Below are positions 37,053 through 45,999 of a DNA stretch of 64,000 bases, one piece after another. The position numbers and the translations under genes are program-made. Below the pieces are notes generated by a model. The model had not been told where the DNA came from. It worked only from the letters and a program-made list of their open reading frames with translations, and searched no databases. Position 1 is the first letter of the stretch, and every line of letters begins with the position of its first letter. Source of the DNA: CAYNST01 sp964641175 (GTDB lineage Bacteria > Pseudomonadota > Gammaproteobacteria > Pseudomonadales > Cellvibrionaceae); the NCBI GenBank assembly GCA_964641175.1, contig CAZXLJ010000002.1, forward strand, positions 1 through 64,000, written 5' to 3'.

Positions 37053-38839
37053 TGACAACAGCTCCCGATTCCAAGGAACAACGAGGCGCGCCGGCAGTTC
37101 ACCCGGTTAACATCCTGCTGGTGGACGACCGGCCGGAACGACTGCTGAGCTACGAAGTTACCCTCGAAAGCCTGGGCCACAATCTGGTACGCGCACAGTC
37201 CGGTAATGAAGCGCTTTGGCGATTGATGGAAATGGAATTTGCAGCGATCCTGCTTGATGTCAGCATGCCTGGAATGGACGGGTTCGAAACGGCGGCCCTG
37301 ATTCGCGACCATCCCCGTTTTGAAGAAACGCCCATAATCTTCGTAACCGGCGTGCAGGTCACGGATTTTGATCAGCGTAAAGGTTATGAAATGGGCGCGG
37401 TGGACTATGTCCAGATTCCTGTTATCCCAGAAATCCTGCGCGGCAAGGTGCAGGCGCTGGTGCAATTGTATCTGCAACGGGCAGAGCTCTACCGTCTGAA
37501 CGCCGAACTTGCCCGCACCAATGCTGAGCTGGCCAAGGCTCATGAAGAATTGAAAGCGCAGAATATGCGCGAACTGCAGCAACTGAACCAGACCCTGGAA
37601 AATGCGAATTCCCAGCTCGTTCAAACCAACACGCAGCTCACACAAGAAGTCGCGGAACGCAAACGGGCTGAAACCGCCCTATGCGACTCAGCACGGCGTA
37701 AGGATGAATACATCGCAATTCTTGCTCATGAACTGCGCAATCCGTTATCCGCCATGCATAACGCCGTTCAGGTCATGCAGCTCGAAGGCGCGACGGAACA
37801 ACAGCTAGACTGGGCACAAGAGCTGTTGCAGCGACAGGTCAAGCACTTGACCTGTCTTATGGACGACCTGCTGGACGTCTCCCGTATTTCCAATGGCCGG
37901 ATATATCTGCGCAAGGAACCCGTGGACCTGTTAAAGGTAGTCACTCACGCTGCGGATACCGTGACGCCACTTTTACTGCAGCACAATCACAATCTTCAGG
38001 TAAGCCTGCCCGAAGCCTCGGTTTATGTCGAAGGAGACATGATCCGGCTTACTCAGGTGCTGGGCAATCTGTTGACCAACGCCATCAAATATATGGATAA
38101 CGGCGGCACCATCTGGCTGACGCTTGACGTTGACCCGGAGATTGCCAAGTGGGCGACAATCCGGGTACGGGATGAAGGTGTCGGCATTCCACAGGAGTTT
38201 TTGCACAGTGTCTTCGATCTTTTTGTTCAGGCGCCAACAGCGCTCAATCGAGCTCAAGGTGGTCTGGGGATAGGATTGGCATTGGTGCAGGCACTCGTGG
38301 GGCTGCATGGCGGAACTGCACACGTAACCAGCGAGGGGCCCGGAAAAGGGGCTGAATTTTCGGTGCGGCTACCGGTATTCAAGCGAGGCCCCCAGGAAAA
38401 ACCGGATCCGGCCTCCGGCCTCGCCGAGACGCCCGCACATATGCGTGTACTTATCATTGATGACAACGTCGATTCCGCGAGGGGCCTTCTGATGTGTCTT
38501 GAAAGTGAAGGCTACACCGTTGAGGCAAAGCATGGAGGCAAGGCGGGATATGCGATGGCCACAGAGATGAAACCTGATGCAGTGCTTCTGGATATTGGTT
38601 TACCCGATATTGATGGTTACGAGGTTGCCCGGAAATTAAGGGCGAATGAGAGAACCCGGGACGTCACAATCATTGCAATGACCGGCTATGGCGGAGAAAC
38701 CGAGAAAAACAAAGCCCGCGACGCCGGTTTCGATCATTATCTGGTGAAACCTGTCGACCTGGCCAAATTGTTTCATCTCCTCAATTCAGACTTGCGAAAA
38801 GTGGCTCTCCAAAAAACCTCCAGCCCTGCCCCTCCATAG
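37052..38839 (+). CDS. Hybrid histidine kinase, receiver-HisKA-HATPase-receiver
   Basis: 595 residues, cytoplasmic. The N-terminal receiver (about 18-140) has acid pocket VDD and Asp69 in LLDVSMPGMDG, but the usual Lys-Pro near its end is Ile-Pro (DYVQIPVIPE), so its switching may be altered. A coiled coil (about 141-210) leads to HisKA with His227 in ILAHELRNPL, then HATPase (NLLTNAIKY, DEGVGIP, GGLGIGLALV). The C-terminal receiver has Asp514 in LLDIGLPDIDG and an intact LVKPVD lysine. It begins inside the stop of the poly-HAMP kinase, so both are made from one message and probably form a phosphorelay. No DNA-binding output gene is adjacent. Confidence 0.93.
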   Translation: MTTAPDSKEQRGAPAVHPVNILLVDDRPERLLSYEVTLESLGHNLVRAQSGNEALWRLMEMEFAAILLDVSMPGMDGFETAALIRDHPRFEETPIIFVTGVQVTDFDQRKGYEMGAVDYVQIPVIPEILRGKVQALVQLYLQRAELYRLNAELARTNAELAKAHEELKAQNMRELQQLNQTLENANSQLVQTNTQLTQEVAERKRAETALCDSARRKDEYIAILAHELRNPLSAMHNAVQVMQLEGATEQQLDWAQELLQRQVKHLTCLMDDLLDVSRISNGRIYLRKEPVDLLKVVTHAADTVTPLLLQHNHNLQVSLPEASVYVEGDMIRLTQVLGNLLTNAIKYMDNGGTIWLTLDVDPEIAKWATIRVRDEGVGIPQEFLHSVFDLFVQAPTALNRAQGGLGIGLALVQALVGLHGGTAHVTSEGPGKGAEFSVRLPVFKRGPQEKPDPASGLAETPAHMRVLIIDDNVDSARGLLMCLESEGYTVEAKHGGKAGYAMATEMKPDAVLLDIGLPDIDGYEVARKLRANERTRDVTIIAMTGYGGETEKNKARDAGFDHYLVKPVDLAKLFHLLNSDLRKVALQKTSSPAPP

Positions 38840-38883
38840 CCAGGGAATAGGCCAGCCGCTATTCGGACTTAATCAGAGGTTCT
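38838..38883. repeat. Remnant (copy B) of the dispersed inverted-repeat element
   Basis: Contains the core CGCTATTCGGACTT and AATCAGAGGTTC shared with copies at 1-51 and 61264-61315, preceded by AGCCAGGGAA like the left end of the full copy. The middle is missing, as if deleted. It touches the stop codon of the second kinase. GAATAG-GCCAGCCG-CTATTC within it can form a hairpin. Confidence 0.7.
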
Positions 38884-38965
38884 CTGCAGCGCTGTAAAAA
38901 TTACAGGTATCGCCTTCAGGGGAAAATGGTCCCTACCGACGGATATTGTGGCAAGGAAGGGAAAT

Positions 38966-38996
38966 CCGGCCCGACAAAGTCGTGTTCGCGGGCCGG
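38966..38996 (-). terminator. Stem-loop downstream of the Pmp3 gene
   Basis: Perfect 8-base stem CCGGCCCG / CGGGCCGG with a 15-base loop. On the minus strand it lies 15 bases after the Pmp3-family stop and is followed by ATTTCCC. It is a plausible terminator for that gene. Confidence 0.5.
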
Positions 38997-39011
38997 CCTC
39001 GGCTGGACCTG

Positions 39012-39185
39012 TCAGTGCTTCAGAATCACGTAAAGGGCGTGAATAATCCCGGGAATAAAGCCGAAAAGCGTCAGAAGGATGTTAAGCCAGAAGTGCCCCT
39101 TAAACCCTACTTCCATGAATACACCTAACGGAGGCAGCAGAATCGCGAACAGAATTTTAATGGGATCAGTAGCGGTAACAGCCAT
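39012..39185 (-). CDS. yqaE: Pmp3/YqaE-family small membrane proteolipid
   Basis: 57 residues beginning MAVTATDPIKILFAILLPP. Two hydrophobic helices are joined by a short loop (GVFMEVGFKGHFWLNILLT then FGFIPGIIHALYVI), the exact Pmp3 pattern including PPLGVF and IPGIIHA. GGAG lies 7 bases before the ATG. These proteins help maintain membrane potential under salt, cold or other membrane stress in yeast and plants; the bacterial role is not settled. It is divergent from the imelysin operon. Confidence 0.93.
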   Translation of the reverse strand: MAVTATDPIKILFAILLPPLGVFMEVGFKGHFWLNILLTLFGFIPGIIHALYVILKH

Positions 39186-39317
39186 GGTATCTCCTCAGAT
39201 GGTAGTTGGTTTAATTACTCTGCATTTATGCATCTATCACTGCACTATCCATGCCACGCGAAACGGTTAACAAAATTCCGCCGCATTGATCTAAAGGAAA
39301 TTTCTGGGAAGCGTGTT

Positions 39318-39336
39318 ATTGCGAATTAGTCTCATT
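39318..39336. promoter_or_regulatory. Candidate Fur box upstream of the imelysin operon
   Basis: The 19-base ATTGCGAATTAGTCTCATT reads on the minus strand AATGAGACTAATTCGCAAT, a 9-1-9 inverted repeat. One half (AATGAGACT) matches the classical AATGAGAAT half-site at 8 of 9 and the other (ATTGCGAAT) at 7 of 9. It lies about 40 bases before the imelysin start, where it would overlap the promoter. Confidence 0.65.
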
Positions 39337-39375
39337 TTCGCTAGGATGGCCTCCATTTTCCCGTAGAGAATAGCC

Positions 39376-40776
39376 ATGCAGTCGGTCCGGGCCCCCTCCT
39401 TTTTAGCCGCTAAACTTTTCCTTTTGCTCATCGCGGCAGCACTTTCTGCCTGCACGGATTCATCTCCAGAACCAAATCAGGAGAGTAAGAAAGGGAGTAA
39501 AGATCGGGTCGACACTGCATTGATGACGGATGTCGTGAAGACGAACGCCGCCATGGCACATGCAGTCTACTCCGACTCCGTAATCATGGCACGAACGCTT
39601 GCAACCGCAATTGACCAGCTGATTGCAGCGCCTTCCCCAGAAGCTTTTTCAGCAGCCAGAGACGCTTGGCTCGCTGCTCGCGAACCCTACGGAAAATCCG
39701 AAGTATTCCGCTTCCGGTCAGGTCCCATTGACGTGCTTAATGAGGATGGCACCCTGGGTAAAGAGGGCGACGGGCCTGAGGGGCGGATCAACGCCTGGCC
39801 CCTTGGCGAAGCGCTCATCGACTATGTTGAGGCGCCCGTCGACGGATTGGCGGGACCAGAGATCGGTAACTCAACCCAGACAATCAAGGGCAACATCATC
39901 GCTGATAGCGACAGCTTTCCGGAGATCAATGCGGAAGTGCTGAAATCCCATCAGGAACTCGGAGGCGATGAACGCAATGTCACTTCTGGCTATCACGCTA
40001 TTGAATTTTTGCTCTGGGGTCAGGATCTCAATAGCGATGGATCTGGAACTGGGTCCCGCGACGCCTCACCCGGCCAGCGCCCCTGGACCGATTACCATGC
40101 GGTAACCGGGCAGTGCACCAGCGGCCGCGAGTCCGCGCCTGAACTTGTCTGCAAGCGCAGGGGTGATTATCTGCGAGCGGCAGTCCAATTGCTGCTCAAG
40201 GACCTGACCGCCGTCGCCAACGCATGGGACCCGCAGAATCCCGATAGTTTCCATTCTGTCTATATCAAGCAGGCATCGAACTCTCTTGCCGGGATACTCC
40301 AGAGCATGGGCCGGTTGAGCTTCGGCGAGCTGGCGGGAGAACGCATGAATATTGCGCTTCTGGATGATTCCCAGGAAGACGAGCATTCATGCTTCAGTGA
40401 TAACACTCATCGTGACATTTATTTGAACTTTGCAGGCATTGTGGATTCATTTGAAGGTGAATACACCCGGGTGGATGGCACTGTGGTATCCGGACCGGGC
40501 ATCGACGATTTGCTGATCGCCGCCGGTCACCTTGAGCTTGAAAAGCGGTTGCGGGAAGTTCTCGCGGCAACCGGCCAAAGAATTCAACAAATCGATACGG
40601 CTGCACGGCAGGGCACTCCTTTCGATCAGCAAATCCAGATGGAAAGTCATCGAACCAATATCGCGGCAGTGATTTCCGCACTCGCCGAACAAACAAAGGT
40701 CATTGAAGATGTTGCCCGGACGCTTCAGCTTGAGGTGGATGATTTGCGCCAGGATACCGAGCAACGTATTCAGTAA
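39376..40776 (+). CDS. Imelysin-family (peptidase M75-like) lipoprotein 1
   Basis: 466 residues. The signal peptide has lipobox LSAC, so it is a lipoprotein. The imelysin GxHxxE motif is intact as GYHAIEFLLWG (His207, Glu210). The protein is almost entirely helical with two similar halves, and includes the typical ARDAWLAAREPYGKSEVFRF segment (about 91-110). Imelysin proteins are iron-regulated envelope proteins related to EfeO and are thought to bind iron or haem; proteolysis is not generally supported. It is the first gene of a five-gene operon preceded by a candidate Fur box. ATG of the next gene follows its stop after one base. Confidence 0.93.
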   Translation: MQSVRAPSFLAAKLFLLLIAAALSACTDSSPEPNQESKKGSKDRVDTALMTDVVKTNAAMAHAVYSDSVIMARTLATAIDQLIAAPSPEAFSAARDAWLAAREPYGKSEVFRFRSGPIDVLNEDGTLGKEGDGPEGRINAWPLGEALIDYVEAPVDGLAGPEIGNSTQTIKGNIIADSDSFPEINAEVLKSHQELGGDERNVTSGYHAIEFLLWGQDLNSDGSGTGSRDASPGQRPWTDYHAVTGQCTSGRESAPELVCKRRGDYLRAAVQLLLKDLTAVANAWDPQNPDSFHSVYIKQASNSLAGILQSMGRLSFGELAGERMNIALLDDSQEDEHSCFSDNTHRDIYLNFAGIVDSFEGEYTRVDGTVVSGPGIDDLLIAAGHLELEKRLREVLAATGQRIQQIDTAARQGTPFDQQIQMESHRTNIAAVISALAEQTKVIEDVARTLQLEVDDLRQDTEQRIQ

Positions 40777-40777
40777 A

Positions 40778-42382
40778 ATGGCGCGGAAATGGCAACGGCT
40801 GCTGCCGGTAATCTGCGTCGGCGGCGTGGGAATTTTATCCGCGGGATGTGATTCCTCCGGAGCAAGAGAGGCATCACAGCCGGCAGAAATATCCCTCCCG
40901 GCTTCATACTATAGCGCCGGTGCCGGCACAGTAGAGCGCTGGGATCGGGATGCTTTCAGCCAAAGCTTTCCGGCGGTTCAGAATGCCTTCGAACTCGATG
41001 CGTTGTTCAAGCAGGGCAATTTTTTCTTTCGCGGCGTGCGCAAGAATACCGGCCCCCTGATCAATAACAACATCTGCCAGGGATGTCATATCAAAGATGG
41101 GCGCGGGACCATTTCGGCTGACGACGGGGAAGTGCTAAACGCGCTGCTTTTCCATTTGTCCGTTCAGACAAGCGATGGTGAGCCCATGCCTGATCCTGTG
41201 TACGGGGTGCAGCTGCAGACTCTGGCGCTACAGGAAAACGGTAGTTTGGCGCCGGCGACAAATGACGGTGGCCTCGCCGCCGAAGCTCGACCCTTCGTTC
41301 GATATCAGATCATCAGGGGTGAGTACCCGGATGGTACGCCATATCAGCTCCATAAGCCGATGTATTACTTCAGTCATCTTCGCTACGGCGACTTCGCTGA
41401 GGGGATCCGCATTTCTCCCAGGCTGGCTTCGCCAATCATTGGCCTGGGCTTGCTCGAAGCAATATCCAGCGACGCCATCGAAGCACTGGCGGATCCGGAA
41501 GACAGAAACAGGGACGGTATTTCGGGGCGGGCAAGATGGGTCCACGATCCGAGCCGGGATGCACCGGTCCTCGGACGTTTCGGCTGGAAAGCTGGCAGCG
41601 GCAGCGTGCTGCACCAGACCTCCAAGGCGCTGGTTAATGATATGAGTCTTACTAACCGTTTTTTTCCGGAAGAAAGCTGTACCCCGGTTCAGGTCGATTG
41701 TATCGAAGCGGCCGCACGGGAGTCCCGCACGGCAGATGAGGCTGACATCGATGATGTAACCCTCGCTTCCCTGGAGTTCTACGCCAGGACTCTCGCTGTA
41801 CCTTCCCGTCGTGGTTTTGATCATCAGGCAAACCGTTGGGAAGAAAATATCGAGATGGGTGAAAATATTTTCACCGCAATTGGATGCAACGGATGCCATC
41901 AACCATCCCACAGCACCGGTGTCTTTGAACACAGCGTGCTCGGCATTGTAAAAGCGCTCTCAGTGCTGGATAAGTCGCAAGAACCGATCGCGCCGCTCAG
42001 CCATCAGACGATATTTCCCTATACGGATTTGCTTTTGCATGACATGGGCGGCGAATGCCAAAGCCTCGTGCGGGAAGATGCCGATGGTCAGCCGTGCGTA
42101 TCAGGCGACGAATGTTATTGGGTCCAGCACTGCGACGGCCTGGCAGATGGTCGGGCGGAAGGAACAGCGGGCGAAACCGAATGGAAAACGCCCCCGCTCT
42201 GGGGACTTGGACTAACCCAGACAGTCTCGCCCGAAGCCGGGTTTCTGCACGACGGGCGCGCCCGGACGATAGAGGAAGCTATCCTCTGGCACGGCGGCGA
42301 AGCTCAAAATGTAAAACGTTTGTTCATGGCGCTGCCCCGTCCGCAGCGCCATGCCCTTGTGCAATTCCTGAATTCGCTGTGA
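40778..42382 (+). CDS. Di-haem cytochrome c-type thiol-oxidoreductase-like lipoprotein (DUF1111) 1
   Basis: 534 residues from the ATG at 40778, which directly follows the imelysin stop (TAAAATG). The signal peptide has lipobox LSAGC. Two covalent haem sites are seen: CQGCH (Cys100, Cys103, His104) and CNGCH (Cys370, Cys373, His374). The family signatures GRARWVHDP, LGRFGWKAG, YTDLLLHDMG, TPPLWGLG and HDGRARTIEEAILWHGGEA are all present. This is the DHOR/DUF1111 family related in fold to di-haem peroxidases. Companion imelysin genes suggest a role in reducing or oxidising iron for uptake. It overlaps the next gene by 4 bases (GTGA). Confidence 0.93.
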   Translation: MARKWQRLLPVICVGGVGILSAGCDSSGAREASQPAEISLPASYYSAGAGTVERWDRDAFSQSFPAVQNAFELDALFKQGNFFFRGVRKNTGPLINNNICQGCHIKDGRGTISADDGEVLNALLFHLSVQTSDGEPMPDPVYGVQLQTLALQENGSLAPATNDGGLAAEARPFVRYQIIRGEYPDGTPYQLHKPMYYFSHLRYGDFAEGIRISPRLASPIIGLGLLEAISSDAIEALADPEDRNRDGISGRARWVHDPSRDAPVLGRFGWKAGSGSVLHQTSKALVNDMSLTNRFFPEESCTPVQVDCIEAAARESRTADEADIDDVTLASLEFYARTLAVPSRRGFDHQANRWEENIEMGENIFTAIGCNGCHQPSHSTGVFEHSVLGIVKALSVLDKSQEPIAPLSHQTIFPYTDLLLHDMGGECQSLVREDADGQPCVSGDECYWVQHCDGLADGRAEGTAGETEWKTPPLWGLGLTQTVSPEAGFLHDGRARTIEEAILWHGGEAQNVKRLFMALPRPQRHALVQFLNSL

Positions 42383-43653
42383 GACCGGAGCCGACAGTCG
42401 CGCTGGCGCCCTGGCTAACCGCAGCCGTCCTGCTGACAGGCGACACCATATCTGCGAGTACCCTGCTTCCGGATTCAGGAGTACAGGATCACCTCAAATT
42501 CTGGTCGGGCTACTCTCTCTTCCGGAGCCCCTGGGTGAGCGCGCCTGCGTCTACCATCGGCCGTGATGGGCTGGGACCTTATTTTAATGCGCACAGTTGC
42601 CATGCCTGCCATCACAACGGTGGCGCCGGCCAGGGTGCCGAGGCGTTTGTCATCCGCATCGGCGATAGTCGCTCCAGCGAGCTCCAGCGATTTTTTGGTG
42701 AACAGATACAGCCTTACGCTGTGGGCGATCTGCAACCAGAAATCGAAGCAACGCTGGTGTGGAGCCAGGAAATAATCAACCTGCGCGGTCTGGAAAAAGA
42801 GCTCCGCATCCCGGTTGTGCAATGGATCTACAGTGATGCCCTGCCCGCCGGGCCCAAGCCGATGTCGATTCTGGTGGCTCCGCCGCTGTTTGGGGTCGGG
42901 CTTCTGGATATGATTGACAGTGCCGACATTCTGGGTTTTGCGGATCCGGATGATATCGATGGCGATGGCATTTCCGGGCGCGGCAGTTGGCTGCAGTCCG
43001 CGACTGGCGCTCCACAACTGGGTCGCTTTGGTTACAAGGCAGAACAGGCCGAGCTGGTTACTCAGGTTGCCTTTGCACTGCAGAAAGATCTGGGGCTTTC
43101 CACAACTGTATTCCCCACACAGAACTGTGCTGAATACCAGCGCGCCTGCCAGCAGATGCCGACCGGGAATGGCGGTCAGGACGACGTAGAACTTAGCGAT
43201 GAGAAACTGAATCTACTGGTGACTTTCGTCAGTGGACTGCCGCCGGCCTACCCCTCACGCACACTGGCCGGACATTCCGGAAAGGAAATATTCCACGAAA
43301 CTGGTTGCGGCGATTGCCACCGGTCTGTCTTCGCACTACCTGAATCATCTGTCGGCCGAGGACGCCTTGTTTATCCGTACAGCGATCTGCTGCTGCACGA
43401 CCTCGGACCGGGGCTGAGCGATAATCGGGTTCTCGTCAACGCGGAACCAGAGGAGTGGCGTACAACACCGTTGTGGGGATTACGGCACAAGCTGGCAGCC
43501 CCCGTGATTTACCTTCTTCACGACGGCCGCGCCCGGACCGTTGAAGAGGCCATTCTTTGGCATGGTGGAGAAGCAGCAAAAAGCCGGGATAACTTCTTGC
43601 ACCTGGATGCAACACTTCGAGCCTTACTGCTGGATTTTCTTTCGCAGCTCTAG
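42379..43653 (+). CDS. Di-haem cytochrome c-type thiol-oxidoreductase-like protein (DUF1111) 2
   Basis: 424 residues from the GTG at 42379, whose GTGA overlaps the upstream stop; it yields a signal-like N-terminus (VALAPWLTAAVLLTGDTISA). The open frame continues upstream to 42055, but that part lies inside the first di-haem gene and is Arg-rich, so it is not coding. Haem sites: CHACH (Cys74, Cys77, His78) and CGDCH (Cys310, Cys313, His314). It keeps YSDLLLHDLGPG, TTPLWGLR and HDGRARTVEEAILWHGGEA. It is shorter than the first copy (no lipobox, missing the N-terminal and central inserts), so the pair probably arose by duplication and diverged. Confidence 0.9.
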   Translation: MRPEPTVALAPWLTAAVLLTGDTISASTLLPDSGVQDHLKFWSGYSLFRSPWVSAPASTIGRDGLGPYFNAHSCHACHHNGGAGQGAEAFVIRIGDSRSSELQRFFGEQIQPYAVGDLQPEIEATLVWSQEIINLRGLEKELRIPVVQWIYSDALPAGPKPMSILVAPPLFGVGLLDMIDSADILGFADPDDIDGDGISGRGSWLQSATGAPQLGRFGYKAEQAELVTQVAFALQKDLGLSTTVFPTQNCAEYQRACQQMPTGNGGQDDVELSDEKLNLLVTFVSGLPPAYPSRTLAGHSGKEIFHETGCGDCHRSVFALPESSVGRGRLVYPYSDLLLHDLGPGLSDNRVLVNAEPEEWRTTPLWGLRHKLAAPVIYLLHDGRARTVEEAILWHGGEAAKSRDNFLHLDATLRALLLDFLSQL

Positions 43654-43671
43654 CCCTGAACCGGAACCTTT

Positions 43672-44730
43672 ATGAATAGTCCATTTTATGTCCGCCTTTT
43701 GTTCTGGTCCTTCTTTCCTTTTCTGCTAGCCTGTTCGCGCGACGGACAAGTTTATTCGCTTCAAAAACTCGACGCGTTTCTTCGTCAGCGGATTGCGGTG
43801 GCCTACGCCGATCTCGACCTTGCGACTGATGCACTTGCATCCGCAATCAACGAACAGTGCGCGGAAGGGTTGACCGAAGACGGTGAAGGCGTGATTCGGG
43901 AAAACTGGAAGAATTCAAATGCGGCCTGGCAAAGAGTGCAGATCATTAATTTTGGACCTGTCGCAGATCAGAACCACGCGCACGCGATAGCGTTCTATCC
44001 CAGCAGTCGAGCCAATCTCGAAAAGCGCATCACTGCGCTCCTGGAATCAGATACAGCCATTACACCCGAGAGTCTGAAGGTGAGCGGTGTCAGTCTGCGC
44101 GGCCTCCCGGCCATGGAATACCTTCTGTACGCCAATCTGGCAGCAGATAATGGTAATCCCTCGCCCCAGCGCCGTTGTAATTATCTGGCCGCACTTGCGA
44201 CCTTGTTGAAGGGACATACTTCTTACCTGTCTTCTGAGTGGCGCAGCGTTGAGGATCACGCCTCAGATTCCAGTGCAGGCGGTTCTACCCAGGCTCTGCT
44301 GGAAAGCCTTTTAAACGGCATCAACGAGCGCCTCTCGGTAATTGTCGCAGTAAAAATCGAAAAAGTTCTGGACGGCAGTGTAGACGCACTGGAATCCCCC
44401 TATTCCGAGCAAAGCCTGATAAACATCGGCAATAATTTTGCTTTTATCCAGGATCTTTACGGGAACCATGAAAAAGAAGGAATTTTGCGGTTTCTTGCCG
44501 CGCAAGGACATGAAGACATTTCCAGGGAAATGTCAGTACGGCTGAATTTGCTTCAGACGCACTTGACCGAGTTGGGTTCCGGGTCGAGCATCTTGCAGGT
44601 CGCTGCCGACGGTGACGAAAAGCTGCGAACGGTGGCGCAGTTATTTCGCAGCGTCCAGGAATATCATGCGACTCGGGTTGCCGATGCACTCGGGGTTTAT
44701 ATCGGGTTCAATTCGGCGGATGGCGACTGA
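43672..44730 (+). CDS. Imelysin-family lipoprotein 2, with altered motif
   Basis: 352 residues. The signal peptide has lipobox LLAC. The helical imelysin fold is recognisable: AWQRVQIINFGP (about 84-95) and GLPAMEYLLY (about 144-153). The GxHxxE motif reads GLPAME: Glu149 is kept but His is replaced by Pro146, so its metal site, if any, differs from imelysin 1. It starts 18 bases after the second di-haem gene and overlaps the DUF1513 gene by 11 bases. Confidence 0.9.
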   Translation: MNSPFYVRLLFWSFFPFLLACSRDGQVYSLQKLDAFLRQRIAVAYADLDLATDALASAINEQCAEGLTEDGEGVIRENWKNSNAAWQRVQIINFGPVADQNHAHAIAFYPSSRANLEKRITALLESDTAITPESLKVSGVSLRGLPAMEYLLYANLAADNGNPSPQRRCNYLAALATLLKGHTSYLSSEWRSVEDHASDSSAGGSTQALLESLLNGINERLSVIVAVKIEKVLDGSVDALESPYSEQSLINIGNNFAFIQDLYGNHEKEGILRFLAAQGHEDISREMSVRLNLLQTHLTELGSGSSILQVAADGDEKLRTVAQLFRSVQEYHATRVADALGVYIGFNSADGD

Positions 44731-45838
44731 CGTGTTCAAGCATCCCATTGCTCGAAGAAACTTTGTCAAAGCGGGTGCATTGATTTCCGTCGGAGGGGCC
44801 ATTGGCGTAGGGTCCTACTTTTTTCGATCTGAAACGGCGCCGTCGGTTTTAAGCGCAGCGACCAGCACGACCGGCAAACATTTCGGCGTGCTGCTCAACG
44901 ATTCAGGGCAAGTCATAAAGTACCTGGACGTTCCCGAACGGTCGCATGCGTCCGCGTTCAACCGCCTCTCGGGAGATCTGCTTTTCTTTTCCCGCCGGCC
45001 CGGCAACGAAATTTATGTTTTTTCCCACTCGGGTAATCGATTCAGGGTTATTACCGCTGCGGACGGCCGCCATTTCTACGGCCACGGGATTCTGGATGCT
45101 GAATACCGCTACCTCCTGACATCCGAAAATAATTACACCGACGGAAGGGGCCGTATCGTTGTCCGGGATGTATTGGCGAATTACGCCGTTGTTCAGGACT
45201 ACTCGAGCTACGGTGTCGGGCCCCATGAGCTGGTTTTCCTGACCCCCGAAACGATCGCAGTCGCCAACGGCGGAATTCGCAGTCATCCCTCGTCCCCGCG
45301 TGAAGATCTTGATGTTGACAAAATGGCGCCCAACGTCGCGTTTATCCATTGGAAAACCGGCAAAGTCATCGGAGTCTTTACTCCGGAAAACTTAAAGCTC
45401 AGTCTCCGCCATATTGCGCGCTTGAGTGATCAGGAAGTGATTGTGGGAGCGCAAAGCCATGACTGGCTGACTCCGCAGCAGTCACTGGTATTTAAAATTG
45501 ATTCTTCAGGGAGGGGGGAAGCGCTGATTAGTGACTCAATGTTTGCCGTTAACCGTAAGCACTATATAGCCAGCGTCTGCGCAGTTGACGAGAAAACCGT
45601 GGTAACAACATCGCCAAAGTCGGGACACCTGGATTGGTGGAAAGATGGCGAATGGTCCCATAGTATTCCTTGCTTTGATGTCGCCGGCGTATGCACCCTG
45701 CCGACCGGCGACCGTTTAATGTTTAGCAACGGGCGCGGCGACATGGTCACTGCGGACCTGCATTCATCAGAGGAAACCGGGTTGCACCGACGCAGATTTG
45801 AGGCTATACACTGGGATAACCACCTGGTTGCGGTCTGA
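44720..45838 (+). CDS. DUF1513 protein with Tat signal
   Basis: 372 residues from the ATG at 44720, inside the end of imelysin 2. The N-terminus has a twin-arginine signal (ARRNFVKAG, then a hydrophobic stretch), so it is exported folded. The body looks like a beta-propeller: repeated strand motifs such as GNEIYVFSHSG, GVGPHELVFL, LRHIARLSD and PTGDRLMFSNGRG. The RHIARL and PHEL segments are typical of DUF1513. It always travels with imelysin and di-haem genes in proteobacteria, as far as I recall. Biochemical function is unknown. Last gene of the operon. Confidence 0.9.
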   Translation: MATDVFKHPIARRNFVKAGALISVGGAIGVGSYFFRSETAPSVLSAATSTTGKHFGVLLNDSGQVIKYLDVPERSHASAFNRLSGDLLFFSRRPGNEIYVFSHSGNRFRVITAADGRHFYGHGILDAEYRYLLTSENNYTDGRGRIVVRDVLANYAVVQDYSSYGVGPHELVFLTPETIAVANGGIRSHPSSPREDLDVDKMAPNVAFIHWKTGKVIGVFTPENLKLSLRHIARLSDQEVIVGAQSHDWLTPQQSLVFKIDSSGRGEALISDSMFAVNRKHYIASVCAVDEKTVVTTSPKSGHLDWWKDGEWSHSIPCFDVAGVCTLPTGDRLMFSNGRGDMVTADLHSSEETGLHRRRFEAIHWDNHLVAV

Positions 45839-45999
45839 CGGGCGAGCGGCGCGATAGCCTGAGATATAGCAGGATAATGCACTCGTACGGGATCGTCGCC
45901 TCCTCATTAACATCACATTCAGGAATGGCGTTTACAATATCGCCGGCCACTTCGCTCACCCGTGTGTTGGCTCAGAACGTCCCCGGAACTGAGAATGCC

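Noticed and set aside
42055..42378. An N-terminal extension of the second di-haem gene
   Set aside because: It lies inside the first di-haem gene, is Arg-rich, and has no signal peptide; the GTG at 42379 overlapping the stop gives a proper exported start.
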